Assembly: GCF_021726515.1 (NCBI RefSeq)
Contig: NZ_JAKKCJ010000002.1
Span: 620,001-684,000, forward strand
DNA length: 64,000 nucleotides
Direction: 5' to 3'
DNA from: Vibrio sp. CK2-1
GTDB lineage: Bacteria > Pseudomonadota > Gammaproteobacteria > Enterobacterales > Vibrionaceae
The notes below the pieces were generated by a model that was not told the origin of the DNA, made no database searches, and saw only the letters and a program-made list of their open reading frames with translations. This document shows positions 56,739 through 64,000 of this stretch, one piece after another; positions within the stretch are counted from its first letter, which is position 1; every line of letters starts with the position of its first letter. Position numbers and translations under genes: made by a program.

Positions 56739-57644
56739 ATGTTGGACGTTCGCTCAAAGAGTTTTCGCAATACATACAAATGGCCAAAAGATGAAAACAT
56801 AAAGAGTCTTTATCGGTTTTCCAGCTTTGATCCGGATACGATTAAATATCATCAGGCTTTATTTGAAGAACGACTTTTGTTTCATAATTTACCAGTAAAC
56901 TTTAATGACCCTTTTGAATGTCGTCCTGCTATTCAGTGGCCAGAGTCAAAGAAGGAAGAGGACGGATTAAGGAGAGATTTGGCCTCCCTGCTGATTTTTC
57001 ATGGATATGAGGAGATTCATGCAGAGGCTAAGGCTAAAGACGTAAATTTAGATTCGAATATAAAAAAACAAGTTGAGGATATACTAAACCAACAGTTTCA
57101 AGCATTCAGAATTTGTTGCTTCACTAAGCGCAAAGAAAATCTACTGTTTTGGTCGCACTATGCGGATTCACATCGTGGGTATTGTGTAGATTACAGTACG
57201 TCGAGTAGCATCATAGGTGCGGCTTATAAGGTGAAATACGGTACAAAATTTCCATATCTGAAATTCCCTCTGTTAAACGATCTGAGAGCGTTAACTGTTT
57301 TAGCAAAGCAACTAGCGGAAGGACAGACGATCGATAGATTTAACACATCGATGAACAATGATTTAATTAAGCCAATCTTAAATAAATCGATTGATTGGAA
57401 GTATGAAGAAGAATACCGCTCGATTTTAAAACCTGATGCGATTGCTCAGTTAAACAATAACGGGGAGTGTCTTATCTTAGAGGGGCATGAAATTCGTAAC
57501 GTCTATTTTGGTTGCAATATGCCTGAAGAGAATAGGGATTTACTGATTGAATCAATCAAGAGTGGACCGTTTACTCCTGATCTTTGGCAAGCCCGAATGA
57601 CACGAGGCATGTTTTCTCTCGAATTTGAAAAAATAAGCATCTGA
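56739..57644 (+). CDS. DUF2971 domain protein, function unknown
   Basis: This 301-residue soluble protein starts at the ATG at 56739, seven bases after GGAG. It carries the signature pattern of DUF2971: LYRF(S) near residue 24, NDPFEC at 56-61, CFTKRKENLLFWSHYADSHRGYCVDY at about 127-152 and WKYEEEYR near 218-225, all in the normal order, so the protein looks complete. No catalytic residues are established for the family; the conserved Asp, His and Glu could form an active site. It is the only gene here that is not part of the conserved Vibrio order, and it lies between ybaK and a tRNA pair, a common spot for acquired genes. Members of this family occur singly in many genomes and sometimes near defence genes; none is visible here. 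Confidence 0.85.
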   Translation: MLDVRSKSFRNTYKWPKDENIKSLYRFSSFDPDTIKYHQALFEERLLFHNLPVNFNDPFECRPAIQWPESKKEEDGLRRDLASLLIFHGYEEIHAEAKAKDVNLDSNIKKQVEDILNQQFQAFRICCFTKRKENLLFWSHYADSHRGYCVDYSTSSSIIGAAYKVKYGTKFPYLKFPLLNDLRALTVLAKQLAEGQTIDRFNTSMNNDLIKPILNKSIDWKYEEEYRSILKPDAIAQLNNNGECLILEGHEIRNVYFGCNMPEENRDLLIESIKSGPFTPDLWQARMTRGMFSLEFEKISI

Positions 57645-57773
57645 TGATCTTTTGCAAAACTGCGTATTTATTTATGTGCTCTGACGTGAGCTTTTCTCAC
57701 TGATTCTCGCCAGAAATAGCACGTTGTATCCGTAGAGCTTATTCATACCGTTAGTGAGGTATTCTATATTTGT

Positions 57774-57804
57774 AAAAAAGCCTGACTACTTCTAGTCAGG
57801 CTTT
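57774..57804 (-). terminator. Terminator of the tRNA-Leu(UAA)-tRNA-Cys unit
   Basis: On the minus strand AAAGCCTGACTA and TAGTCAGGCTTT form a perfect 12-bp stem with a four-base loop, followed by TTT. Confidence 0.92.
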
Positions 57805-57811
57805 CTAAATC

Positions 57812-57885
57812 TGGAGGCGCCTCCCGGAGTCGAACCGAGGTCCACGGATTTGCAATCCGCTGCATAGCCACTCTGCCAAGGCGCC
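57812..57885 (-). tRNA. tRNA-Cys(GCA)
   Basis: The 74-nt gene has CCA encoded. Anticodon loop TTGCAAA gives GCA. Acceptor GGCGCCT with discriminator U is typical of tRNA-Cys. Confidence 0.97.
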
Positions 57886-57946
57886 ATTTTTGTATTGGGT
57901 GTTTTTGAAGAGAAACTTTTGAAGTGTTTATCGATAATCTTTTAGA

Positions 57947-58033
57947 TGGTGCCCCGGGCCGGACTTGAACCGGCACAGCGCGAACGCCGAGGGATTTTAA
58001 ATCCCTTGTGTCTACCAATTCCACCACCAGGGC
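57947..58033 (-). tRNA. tRNA-Leu(UAA)
   Basis: The 87-nt gene has CCA encoded and a long variable arm. Anticodon loop TTTAAAA gives UAA. Acceptor GCCCTGG/CCGGGGC has a U-G pair at position five. It is the first gene of the unit. Confidence 0.97.
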
Positions 58034-58079
58034 ACATGTAATCTAAATTACAGGGCACTTAACTGAAAAGTTAGAACAC

Positions 58080-58103
58080 CATCGTCTTCGCTTGAAGACG
58101 ATG
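58080..58103 (-). repeat. Perfect 10-bp hairpin in the leader of the tRNA-Leu(UAA)-Cys transcript
   Basis: CATCGTCTTC and GAAGACGATG pair around GCTT. It lies just after the predicted transcription start, so the primary transcript would begin with a stable hairpin. Confidence 0.75.
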
Positions 58104-58108
58104 CATAC

Positions 58109-58137
58109 TTTATAGGATTCAGCTCAGAGGTAAACAA
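58109..58137 (-). promoter_or_regulatory. Promoter of the tRNA-Leu(UAA)-tRNA-Cys unit
   Basis: On the minus strand TTGTTT (-35) and TATAAA (-10) are 17 bases apart, about 76 bases before the tRNA-Leu 5' end. Confidence 0.6.
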
Positions 58138-58214
58138 TTATTTTCAAAAAGTGAGTTTAAGTGCCTGCTTTTTGGGCTTTTTGTTTTGTTTATAAGCAAA
58201 GGTGCGTTGCTTGG

Positions 58215-59246
58215 CTATTTCTTCGGCGTCCATTTTTTGATGGTACTGCTATTTGAGTTACCAAAACGAGAGCCTTTGCTAGCAGGTTTTCCAGGTGTCG
58301 CTGCTTTTGGCTTGTCTTGATTGCGGCTGCGGTTACCACCAGTACGGTCATTTTCTTTGCCTTTGGCACGCGGTTTACGTTCAAATTCACCTTTGCCACG
58401 GTAAGTTTTAAATTGAGTTTCGCGCTCTTTTTCCGCTTGTGCTTGCTTGCGCGCATCGTGCAATTTAGCGTCTGTCGCTTTAGCAATGCTATGACCATCG
58501 GCAGCCACTTTAGAGGCTTCTTCCGTACCAACTGAGCCTTCAATCATATTATGAATTTCAGTGATTTCAGCATCGGTTAAGTAACGCCATTTACCGTTTG
58601 GTAGGCCATCAATCGTGATGTTCATAATGCGAACGCGACGCAATTTATAAACATCGTAGCCTAAGGCTTCACACATACGACGAATTTGGCGGTTTAGACC
58701 TTGGGTTAAAGTGATGCGGAAAGAAAAGTCTGTTTCCTTACTTACTTTACAAGGTAGGGTAGTGGTATCCAAAATATCGACACCCGATCCCATCTTGGCA
58801 ATAAACTCTTCGGTGATTGGCTTATCAACACGTACTACATATTCTTTTTCATGGGCATTACCCGCACGTAAGATCTTGTTTACGATATCGCCGTCATTGG
58901 TTAAGAAAATCAAACCATCAGAAGGTTTATCTAGGCGACCAATTGGGAATATACGTTTACGGTGACCAATAAAATCAACAATATTGCCTTCAACGTGACG
59001 TTCGGTAGTACAAGTAATTCCCGTTGGTTTATTGAGCGCAATATAGATAGGCTTTTCTTTGGTCTTAATTGGCTTGTTATCAACCTGAACATCATCGCCC
59101 GGCAGCACCTTAGTACCCATTTCAGGCACTATGCCATTGATGGTAACACGGCCTTGGTCGATAAGTTTGTCGGCTTCACGGCGTGAGCAAAAGCCCGAAT
59201 CGCTGATGAATTTATTAAGACGAATAGCAGAAGTTTGATTAGTCAT
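58215..59246 (-). CDS. rluF: 23S rRNA pseudouridine(2604) synthase
   Basis: This 343-residue enzyme has an N-terminal S4 RNA-binding domain ([22 protein letters not shown]) and an RsuA-type pseudouridine synthase domain with catalytic Asp in [20 protein letters not shown] and the block [21 protein letters not shown]. coli RluF is 290 residues. Here the last 80 or so residues form a Lys/Arg/Gly/Pro/Asn-rich low-complexity tail ([20 protein letters not shown]) probably contacting RNA. The tRNA-Leu(UAA)-Cys unit lies downstream on the same strand. Confidence 0.95.
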   Translation of the reverse strand: MTNQTSAIRLNKFISDSGFCSRREADKLIDQGRVTINGIVPEMGTKVLPGDDVQVDNKPIKTKEKPIYIALNKPTGITCTTERHVEGNIVDFIGHRKRIFPIGRLDKPSDGLIFLTNDGDIVNKILRAGNAHEKEYVVRVDKPITEEFIAKMGSGVDILDTTTLPCKVSKETDFSFRITLTQGLNRQIRRMCEALGYDVYKLRRVRIMNITIDGLPNGKWRYLTDAEITEIHNMIEGSVGTEEASKVAADGHSIAKATDAKLHDARKQAQAEKERETQFKTYRGKGEFERKPRAKGKENDRTGGNRSRNQDKPKAATPGKPASKGSRFGNSNSSTIKKWTPKK

Positions 59247-59343
59247 AGTGATCTCTTTTGACGTTTCACAACGGAAATGCTCAACTATAGATTAAAAGAT
59301 AGCTTGAGCGATGAAGGTGGCAGAGTTTAGCAGATTTGCTGAT

Positions 59344-59925
59344 TTAACTCATTCGTTTTTGGTGACGCTCGCGGTTATCCAGTTTCATTTCGGGGCTTTT
59401 CTTAATCAGGACATACACCGCACCGCTGCCACCATGAAAAGGTTGGGCGCTATGAAAACACATCACATCAGAAATTTGCTCAAGCCATGCGGCAACATAA
59501 CTTTTCATCAAGGCTGGTGGATTAGAACGCTCACCTTTACCATGCACAATAAGTACACTGCGAGTATCAAGGCGTTGTGCTTGACGTAAAAACGACACTA
59601 CATCTTCACGAGCTTGCTCTAAAGTACGACGGTGTAAATCTAACTTGGCGGTAATCGGGTACTTACCTAAACGTAGTTTGCGGAATACGCCGTCTTGAAC
59701 GCCATCTTTTTTGTACTCCAAAATATCATCAGGTTTTAGCATCGGGGCATTATCCAATGATAGATATTCGTCATACTCTTCCGCTAAAGATACTGCTGCT
59801 TTGCGTCTGGCAAGGTGAGCTTCAGTGAGAGTGCGCTCTTTGGTGCGAATGGTCGTATCTTGTTTTATCGGTTTAACATCACCCATCATTTGTTGAAATA
59901 AGTCTAAGTCGTTATCGTCTGTCAT
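59344..59925 (-). CDS. smrA: Smr-domain DNA/RNA endonuclease SmrA
   Basis: The ATG at 59925 gives 193 residues (MTDDNDLDLFQQMM); another ATG at 59931 and GTGs just before it are possible. The Smr domain has LDLHRRTLEQA and the catalytic-type motif LIVHGKGERSNPPALMKSYVAAWL, then FHSAQPFHGGSGAVYVLIKK. The block after this (PEMKLDNRERHQKR) favours SmrA over SmrB. Smr domains cleave nicked or branched DNA, or mRNA at stalled ribosomes, depending on subtype. The gene stands alone upstream of rluF. Confidence 0.9.
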   Translation of the reverse strand: MTDDNDLDLFQQMMGDVKPIKQDTTIRTKERTLTEAHLARRKAAVSLAEEYDEYLSLDNAPMLKPDDILEYKKDGVQDGVFRKLRLGKYPITAKLDLHRRTLEQAREDVVSFLRQAQRLDTRSVLIVHGKGERSNPPALMKSYVAAWLEQISDVMCFHSAQPFHGGSGAVYVLIKKSPEMKLDNRERHQKRMS

Positions 59926-60059
59926 AATCATCACCACTTGATGGAAAGCTGTTATAGGAAAATTATAACGGTGGAGAGGGATATGGGAATCGTATCTGCT
60001 TATAAAATCAGCAAACGAACGTTATTTTTTAAAATCGTAAAATAATTGCCTAAAACCCC

Positions 60060-60087
60060 TTGCGCTTACTAATAAAATCCGTATTAT
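60060..60087 (+). promoter_or_regulatory. Promoter of tRNA-Pro
   Basis: TTGCGC (-35) and TATTAT (-10) are 16 bases apart, followed by ACGCAGCTC, about 38 bases before tRNA-Pro. Confidence 0.7.
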
Positions 60088-60125
60088 ACGCAGCTCATTC
60101 AGCGACACATTGCTGATATGAATCT

Positions 60126-60202
<77 letters not shown>

Positions 60203-60209
60203 TATTAAG

Positions 60210-60244
60210 AAAAAGGCTCTGCAGAAATGCGGAGCCTTTTTTCG
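60210..60244 (+). terminator. Terminator after tRNA-Pro
   Basis: AAAGGCTC and GAGCCTTT pair with an inner TGC/GCG part around GAAA, followed by TTTTCG. Confidence 0.88.
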
Positions 60245-60257
60245 TTTTAATCCCGAC

Positions 60258-60341
60258 GGGTCGGGGGTTCGCTTGATGTTAGAATTTGGCTCTTCACCGA
60301 TCACTTTCAAAAAAAGCTCTGTAGAAATGCGGAGCTTTTTT
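60258..60341 (+). pseudogene. Decayed partial copy of the tRNA-Pro 3' half and its terminator
   Basis: GGGTCGGGGGTTCG (60258-60271) repeats the T-arm of tRNA-Pro, and CTCTTCACCGA (60290-60300) repeats its 3' acceptor end. A terminator copy (AAAAAGCTCTG...CGGAGCTTTTTT, 60309-60341) resembles the real one. An 18-base unrelated stretch interrupts the tRNA part, and the 5' half is absent, so it cannot give a tRNA. It is either an integration scar or a decayed tandem duplication. Confidence 0.8.
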
Positions 60342-60409
60342 GCATTTGAGTGACAGGAAACTCGAGCTTCTGCTATTATTCGGTCTCTTTTTTCTACCAG
60401 ATACTTTCC

Positions 60410-60922
60410 ATGCCTAGTTCAAATTCTCATATTACTATTGGTTTAACCAACCCAAAAAGTCCGTCTAATGTTGGTGCGGTGATGCGTGCTGCTGGTTGTT
60501 ATCGCGCGGATGCGGTTCGTTATACTGGCGTGCGATATGAAAAAGCTGCCAAGTTTCATACCGATACCAAAAGCGTTGCCCGTCATATTCCACTTGATAG
60601 AGTAGATGACATGCTGCAAGGCTTAGATGCGGATACCAAGATCGTGTGTGTTGAATTAGCGGAAGGGGCGATTGCGCTGCCTGAATTTGAACATCCAGAA
60701 AAAGCGTTATACGTGTTTGGCCCTGAAGATGGCAGCATCGAGCAGTCGGTAGTATCGAAAGCCGATGCTGTGGTGTATGTGCCAACGGTAGGGTGTATGA
60801 ACCTAGCTGCCACGGTCAATGTCTTGTTGTATGACCGATTAGCGAAATCATCAAACGTTGAACAAGGCGATGAGTTAATTCGTAAAAGTCGCGATAACCG
60901 CAATCATTTGCAAGTCGTTTAA
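60410..60922 (+). CDS. SpoU/TrmH family RNA 2'-O-methyltransferase
   Basis: The ATG at 60410 gives 170 residues (MPSSNSHITIGLTNPKSP...); the in-frame extension up to 60350 overlaps the pseudo-tRNA terminator region. SPOUT motif 1 is NPKSPSNVGAVMRAAGCY, motif 2 is LYVFGPEDGSIEQSVV and motif 3 is VPTVGCMNLAATVNVLLYDR, which together form the SAM-binding knot. The target RNA is not known. No clear ribosome-binding site is seen. Confidence 0.88.
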   Translation: MPSSNSHITIGLTNPKSPSNVGAVMRAAGCYRADAVRYTGVRYEKAAKFHTDTKSVARHIPLDRVDDMLQGLDADTKIVCVELAEGAIALPEFEHPEKALYVFGPEDGSIEQSVVSKADAVVYVPTVGCMNLAATVNVLLYDRLAKSSNVEQGDELIRKSRDNRNHLQVV

Positions 60923-60936
60923 TTTTTCAAAATAGG

Positions 60937-61821
60937 TTAAAGCGGGCAATAACTGTCGCTGCTGGTGGAGACCTGAGTAACCTGATAACCATGCTCTGAC
61001 AGTGCTTGAATCAAGTTTTGTTCTGCGATTAAATGCAAAGCACCTACCGCAATCACATATTGACCTGTCGGAGATAAAAATGATGGGTCAGTAATTTTGT
61101 TTATCCAATCTCGGTTACGGCTATACAGTAGATCATCGCTGGTTTGTTGATCCCATTCTGATGTTTCTAGTAGTTCGAGTAAGTTGTCTTGATCGCCATC
61201 TTGCCAGCTTTGAATCACGCATGAATAAACCTCTTCAGTTTGCTGTTGCTCTTCATCACTGATCGCATCAAGTAATAAGCTTTTGCCGTTATCTGGTAGG
61301 TTTTGCAATACATCTAGTTGTTGGGCAAGTGTTTCAAAAGTCAGTAATGGGACTTTTAAGGCTTGAGCTTGTTTTTGTATGGTTTGATCAACGCCTTCAC
61401 TGGCATCATAACCAAGCGATTCAAACGTTTGATTCTCAATGCTGATTGCGGTTAACCAGGGCGGTAAATTGAGCAAGGTGATTGGATCTAGCTTGAGCTG
61501 TTTGGCAGTTTTCTCAAGTTGCTTTCTTTGCTCTGAAGTTAGCACTTGCTTGGTGAGTGTCACGCCATCAAAGTTTATTTGTGGCATGCCTTCTTCAAGA
61601 TTGGCTTCTAATACTAATCCATCACTGGTTTTCAAAAATTGCTCTAACACTTCCGGCAATGGGTACATGCTTTTATGCCCCAAATGAATCGTACCGATCA
61701 GCATTAATTGCTGCTGTCCTTTAGTCGCTTTCCAAGCCAATGGTTCGGCATGGCTTGTTGTGGCAAACAATAAAGAGGGCAGTGACAATAAAGAAAGTAG
61801 AAGAGGACGCCAGTTTTTCAT
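60937..61821 (-). CDS. TraB/GumN family protein
   Basis: This 294-residue secreted or periplasmic protein has a cleavable signal peptide (SLLFATTSHAEPLAW). The two GxxH motifs of the family are in LMLIGTIHLGH near the start of the domain and VIAVGALHLIAEQNL near the end. In this superfamily such motifs can bind metal and serve peptidase activity, as in animal Tiki proteins, but the bacterial role is unsettled. The gene lies between copA and the methyltransferase gene and is probably independent. Confidence 0.88.
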   Translation of the reverse strand: MKNWRPLLLSLLSLPSLLFATTSHAEPLAWKATKGQQQLMLIGTIHLGHKSMYPLPEVLEQFLKTSDGLVLEANLEEGMPQINFDGVTLTKQVLTSEQRKQLEKTAKQLKLDPITLLNLPPWLTAISIENQTFESLGYDASEGVDQTIQKQAQALKVPLLTFETLAQQLDVLQNLPDNGKSLLLDAISDEEQQQTEEVYSCVIQSWQDGDQDNLLELLETSEWDQQTSDDLLYSRNRDWINKITDPSFLSPTGQYVIAVGALHLIAEQNLIQALSEHGYQVTQVSTSSDSYCPL

Positions 61822-61901
61822 ATCAGCCTTGAAGGTCAGTTTTGTCTTGTCTTAAAGATAGAATAGCATGATGAAAGTGGCATCATGCTATTCCGTTCTG
61901 G

Positions 61902-64000
61902 TTATTGTTTTGGTTTAAATAGTCTTAAGCGATTGGCATTACTCACCACGGTAATTGATGATAGCGCCATTGCCGCGCCCGCGACGACTGGGCTGAGCAT
62001 AATACCAAAAAACGGATACAGCACACCTGCCGCCACCGGAATCCCTAAACTGTTATATAGAAAGGCTCCGAGCAAATTCTGCTTGATGTTTTTCACCGTC
62101 GCTTTCGATAGTTCGATGCCATGTACTACCGCGAGTGGTGACGATTTAAGTAGTGTCATATTGGCATTTTCGATTGCAATATCAGACCCGCTTCCCATTG
62201 CAATACCAACATCGGCTTGAGCTAATGCCGGCGCATCATTAATGCCATCGCCTACCATCGCTACTATACGCTTACCTGTGCTGCTGTTTTGGAGTTCTGT
62301 AATATGCTGCGCTTTTTGATCCGGCAATACACCAGCAATGACTTTATCAATTCCAAGTTGTTGACCAATCGCATTGGCTACTGATGGATGATCGCCCGAA
62401 AGTAGAACCACTTCGATACCCATTTTGTGCAATTGCTTAACGGTGTGTTTCGATTCTTCACGCAATGGATCCGATACTCCAATGATGGCAGCGAGTTCAC
62501 CATCTTGAGCAATCAGGATAGGCGTTTCAGCATTTTGTTCAAGCTGTGCGAGTGCATCGCGATGCTCAGTTAGCGATACTTGGTTTTCCTCTAAGTAACG
62601 CGGGCTACCAATCCAATATTGATGACCGCTTACGTTACCTTGCACCCCTAGGCCACGTTCGGTTTGGTAGTGATCTACCTTAGTATTTGCAATATCAATT
62701 TCGGTATAGGTTTGCTTAATATACTGACATACCGCTTGAGCCAATGGATGCTCAGATTGTGCTTCTAGCTGATAAACATCACTCCATAAACTAGTCGGAT
62801 TTGAAACTAGGCAAGTTTCACTCTGCACACTCGGTTTACCTTGGGTCAGCGTGCCGGTTTTATCAAATACGATAGTTTGAATTTGGCTGGCCGTTTGCAG
62901 CACTTCGGCATCTTTAATTAATATTCCGAGCTCTGCTGCTTTGCCGACTCCAACCGTAATCGATAGTGGAGTGGCAAGGCCAAGCGCACAAGGGCAAGCA
63001 ATAATCAGAACTGTAGTGACGACGACCAACATATAACTGGCTTGTGGGGTTGGGCCAAATAGATACCAAGCTGCCGCAGCAATGATGGCGATCATGATCA
63101 CCACTGGCACAAATACTGATGAGATTTGATCCGCTAAACGAGCCAGCGCAGGCTTACTACTTTGAGCCTGGCGAACTAACTGAATGATGCGCGCTAGGGT
63201 AGTCTGTTCGCCAACCATAGTGGCTTTAATCAATAAGCTGCCGTCTTGGTTGATGGTGCCAGTAAATACTTTGTCTTCTTTTTGTTTAAGCGCAGCAATC
63301 GGTTCACCGGTGAGCATGGCTTCATCAAGATAAGATGAACCGTCAACAACCACACCATCAATGGGAATGCGTTCACCGGGTTTGACTCGTACTACCATAC
63401 CAGTTTGAATATCTTTTACGGCAATTTGTTTTTCTTCACCATCTTGATACAGCGTAGCGGTTTTAGGTTGTAGATTGATTAAACCTTGCAGCGCATCGGT
63501 AGTTCTGGCTTTGGCTTTTGCTTCTATATAATGGCCGAGCGAGATTAAACCAATGATCATAGCACTGGCTTCAAAATACACATGACGCGCTTGTTCAGGA
63601 AACCAATTTGGCGCAATGACTACCAACATGGAATATAACCAAGCGGCGCCCGTACCAAGGGCAACTAAGGTATCCATAGTGGCACGTTTGTGAGTTAGCG
63701 CCTGCCAAGCATTAATGAAAAACGGTTTACCAGCAGTTGCCAGTAGGGCGAAACAAATGATGCCAATGATCCCCCAAGCCCATTGAGATTGAGGATTAGT
63801 GATCATCATGCTGCCACCAAGTACGCCCCACAGCATTAAAGGAACGCCAATCACAATACCTGCCACCGCACTGTTACGATGCGATTTTTGAGTTTTGCTA
63901 AATTGTGCTTGTTGTTGCTCACGCATTTGGTCGTCATTTTGAATGCGTTCGGCTTGGTAACCAGCAGCTTTTACTTGTTGGATAACTTGTTCAGCAACGT
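61902..64000 (-). CDS. copA: Copper-exporting P-type ATPase (5' end beyond the window)
   Basis: The frame stays open to the window edge: residues before the ATG at 63926 read VAEQVIQQVKAAGYQAE, the end of a heavy-metal-associated domain, so the true start lies outside. About 700 residues are visible. Motifs include GERIPIDGVVVDG, MLTGEPIA, the copper-binding CPC in IACPCALGLATPLSI, the phosphorylation site DKTGTLTQG, SEHPLAQAV and GDGINDAPALAQADVGIAMG. The protein pumps Cu+ out of the cytoplasm. The order of eight helices and the HP motif fit the CopA group (P1B-1). A CueR-type regulator would be expected outside the window. Confidence 0.96.
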   Translation of the reverse strand, partial: VAEQVIQQVKAAGYQAERIQNDDQMREQQQAQFSKTQKSHRNSAVAGIVIGVPLMLWGVLGGSMMITNPQSQWAWGIIGIICFALLATAGKPFFINAWQALTHKRATMDTLVALGTGAAWLYSMLVVIAPNWFPEQARHVYFEASAMIIGLISLGHYIEAKAKARTTDALQGLINLQPKTATLYQDGEEKQIAVKDIQTGMVVRVKPGERIPIDGVVVDGSSYLDEAMLTGEPIAALKQKEDKVFTGTINQDGSLLIKATMVGEQTTLARIIQLVRQAQSSKPALARLADQISSVFVPVVIMIAIIAAAAWYLFGPTPQASYMLVVVTTVLIIACPCALGLATPLSITVGVGKAAELGILIKDAEVLQTASQIQTIVFDKTGTLTQGKPSVQSETCLVSNPTSLWSDVYQLEAQSEHPLAQAVCQYIKQTYTEIDIANTKVDHYQTERGLGVQGNVSGHQYWIGSPRYLEENQVSLTEHRDALAQLEQNAETPILIAQDGELAAIIGVSDPLREESKHTVKQLHKMGIEVVLLSGDHPSVANAIGQQLGIDKVIAGVLPDQKAQHITELQNSSTGKRIVAMVGDGINDAPALAQADVGIAMGSGSDIAIENANMTLLKSSPLAVVHGIELSKATVKNIKQNLLGAFLYNSLGIPVAAGVLYPFFGIMLSPVVAGAAMALSSITVVSNANRLRLFKPKQ

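Noticed and set aside
56735-56794. A short frame starting at the ATG four bases before the DUF2971 start.
   Set aside because: It ends after about 19 codons and shares the ribosome-binding site with the larger gene; no evidence that it is more than chance.
56100-58140. A defence or mobile island around the DUF2971 gene and the tRNA-Leu(UAA)-Cys unit.
   Set aside because: No integrase, transposase, toxin-antitoxin pair, nuclease or repeat boundary is seen; neighbours on both sides are core genes.
58190-58543. A 117-codon minus-strand reading frame rich in Lys and Leu.
   Set aside because: It is a shadow of the basic tail region of rluF in another frame.

Overview
The window is chromosomal DNA of a Vibrionaceae bacterium, most likely a Vibrio. 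The evidence is a Na+-translocating NADH:quinone reductase operon (nqrA-F with apbE and nqrM), a PepD whose catalytic and metal-binding residues sit at the positions known from Vibrio PepD, FrsA and Crl, moderate-to-low G+C, and long Leu/Gln/Met tRNA arrays. Almost everything is core genome; no phage, insertion sequence, CRISPR array or recognisable defence island is present.

Layout. 1-6590 (+): nqrA (3' part), B, C, D, E, F, then apbE and nqrM, which mature the same complex. 6688-7798: SOS-controlled dinB with a textbook LexA box. 7871-9343 (-): pepD, followed by a 766-base gene-free stretch with a small repeat element, an orphan terminator and a 20-bp palindrome in front of a purine permease (10110), then gpt, a small GNAT gene, frsA, crl, proB and proA. 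16942-29906 (-): lipA, lipB, ybeD, dacA, rlpA, rodA, mrdA, rlmH, rsfS, holA, lptE and leuS, the same order as in enterobacteria except that nadD is missing between holA and rsfS. 30046-33299 (+): ybeL-like gene, dcuC-like transporter and an M20 peptidase. 33432-39072 (-): lnt, corC, ybeY, ybeZ, miaB; then ubiF (+) and a lactonase (-).

41819-43625 (-) is an array of 11 tRNA genes (2 Met, 5 Leu-UAG, 4 Gln-UUG) built by tandem duplication. A strong promoter lies upstream, a terminator downstream, and the spacers carry conserved hairpins. 43887-48370 (-): ychF, pth, prs, ispE, lolB. Divergent from them, 48603-57644 (+): hemA, prfA, prmC, sirB2, sirB1, kdsA, a nutA/ushA-like nucleotidase, ybaK and a DUF2971 gene, the only clearly accessory gene. 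57812-58033 (-): tRNA-Cys and tRNA-Leu(UAA); then rluF and smrA. 60126 (+): tRNA-Pro followed by a broken partial copy of its own 3' end and terminator, an SpoU-type methyltransferase, a TraB/GumN gene (-) and copA (-, cut by the window end).

The most interesting non-coding signal is the tRNA array. Three spacers carry a hairpin with an invariant nine-base loop and covarying stem pairs, each just upstream of one of two tRNA-Leu isoforms that differ by a flipped acceptor base pair. Other points for a second look are the orphan terminator and palindrome before the purine permease, a dispersed TATACCC repeat that has supplied the end of lipB, the tRNA-Pro remnant, and the missing nadD. All functions are inferred from reading the sequence; no database search was run.
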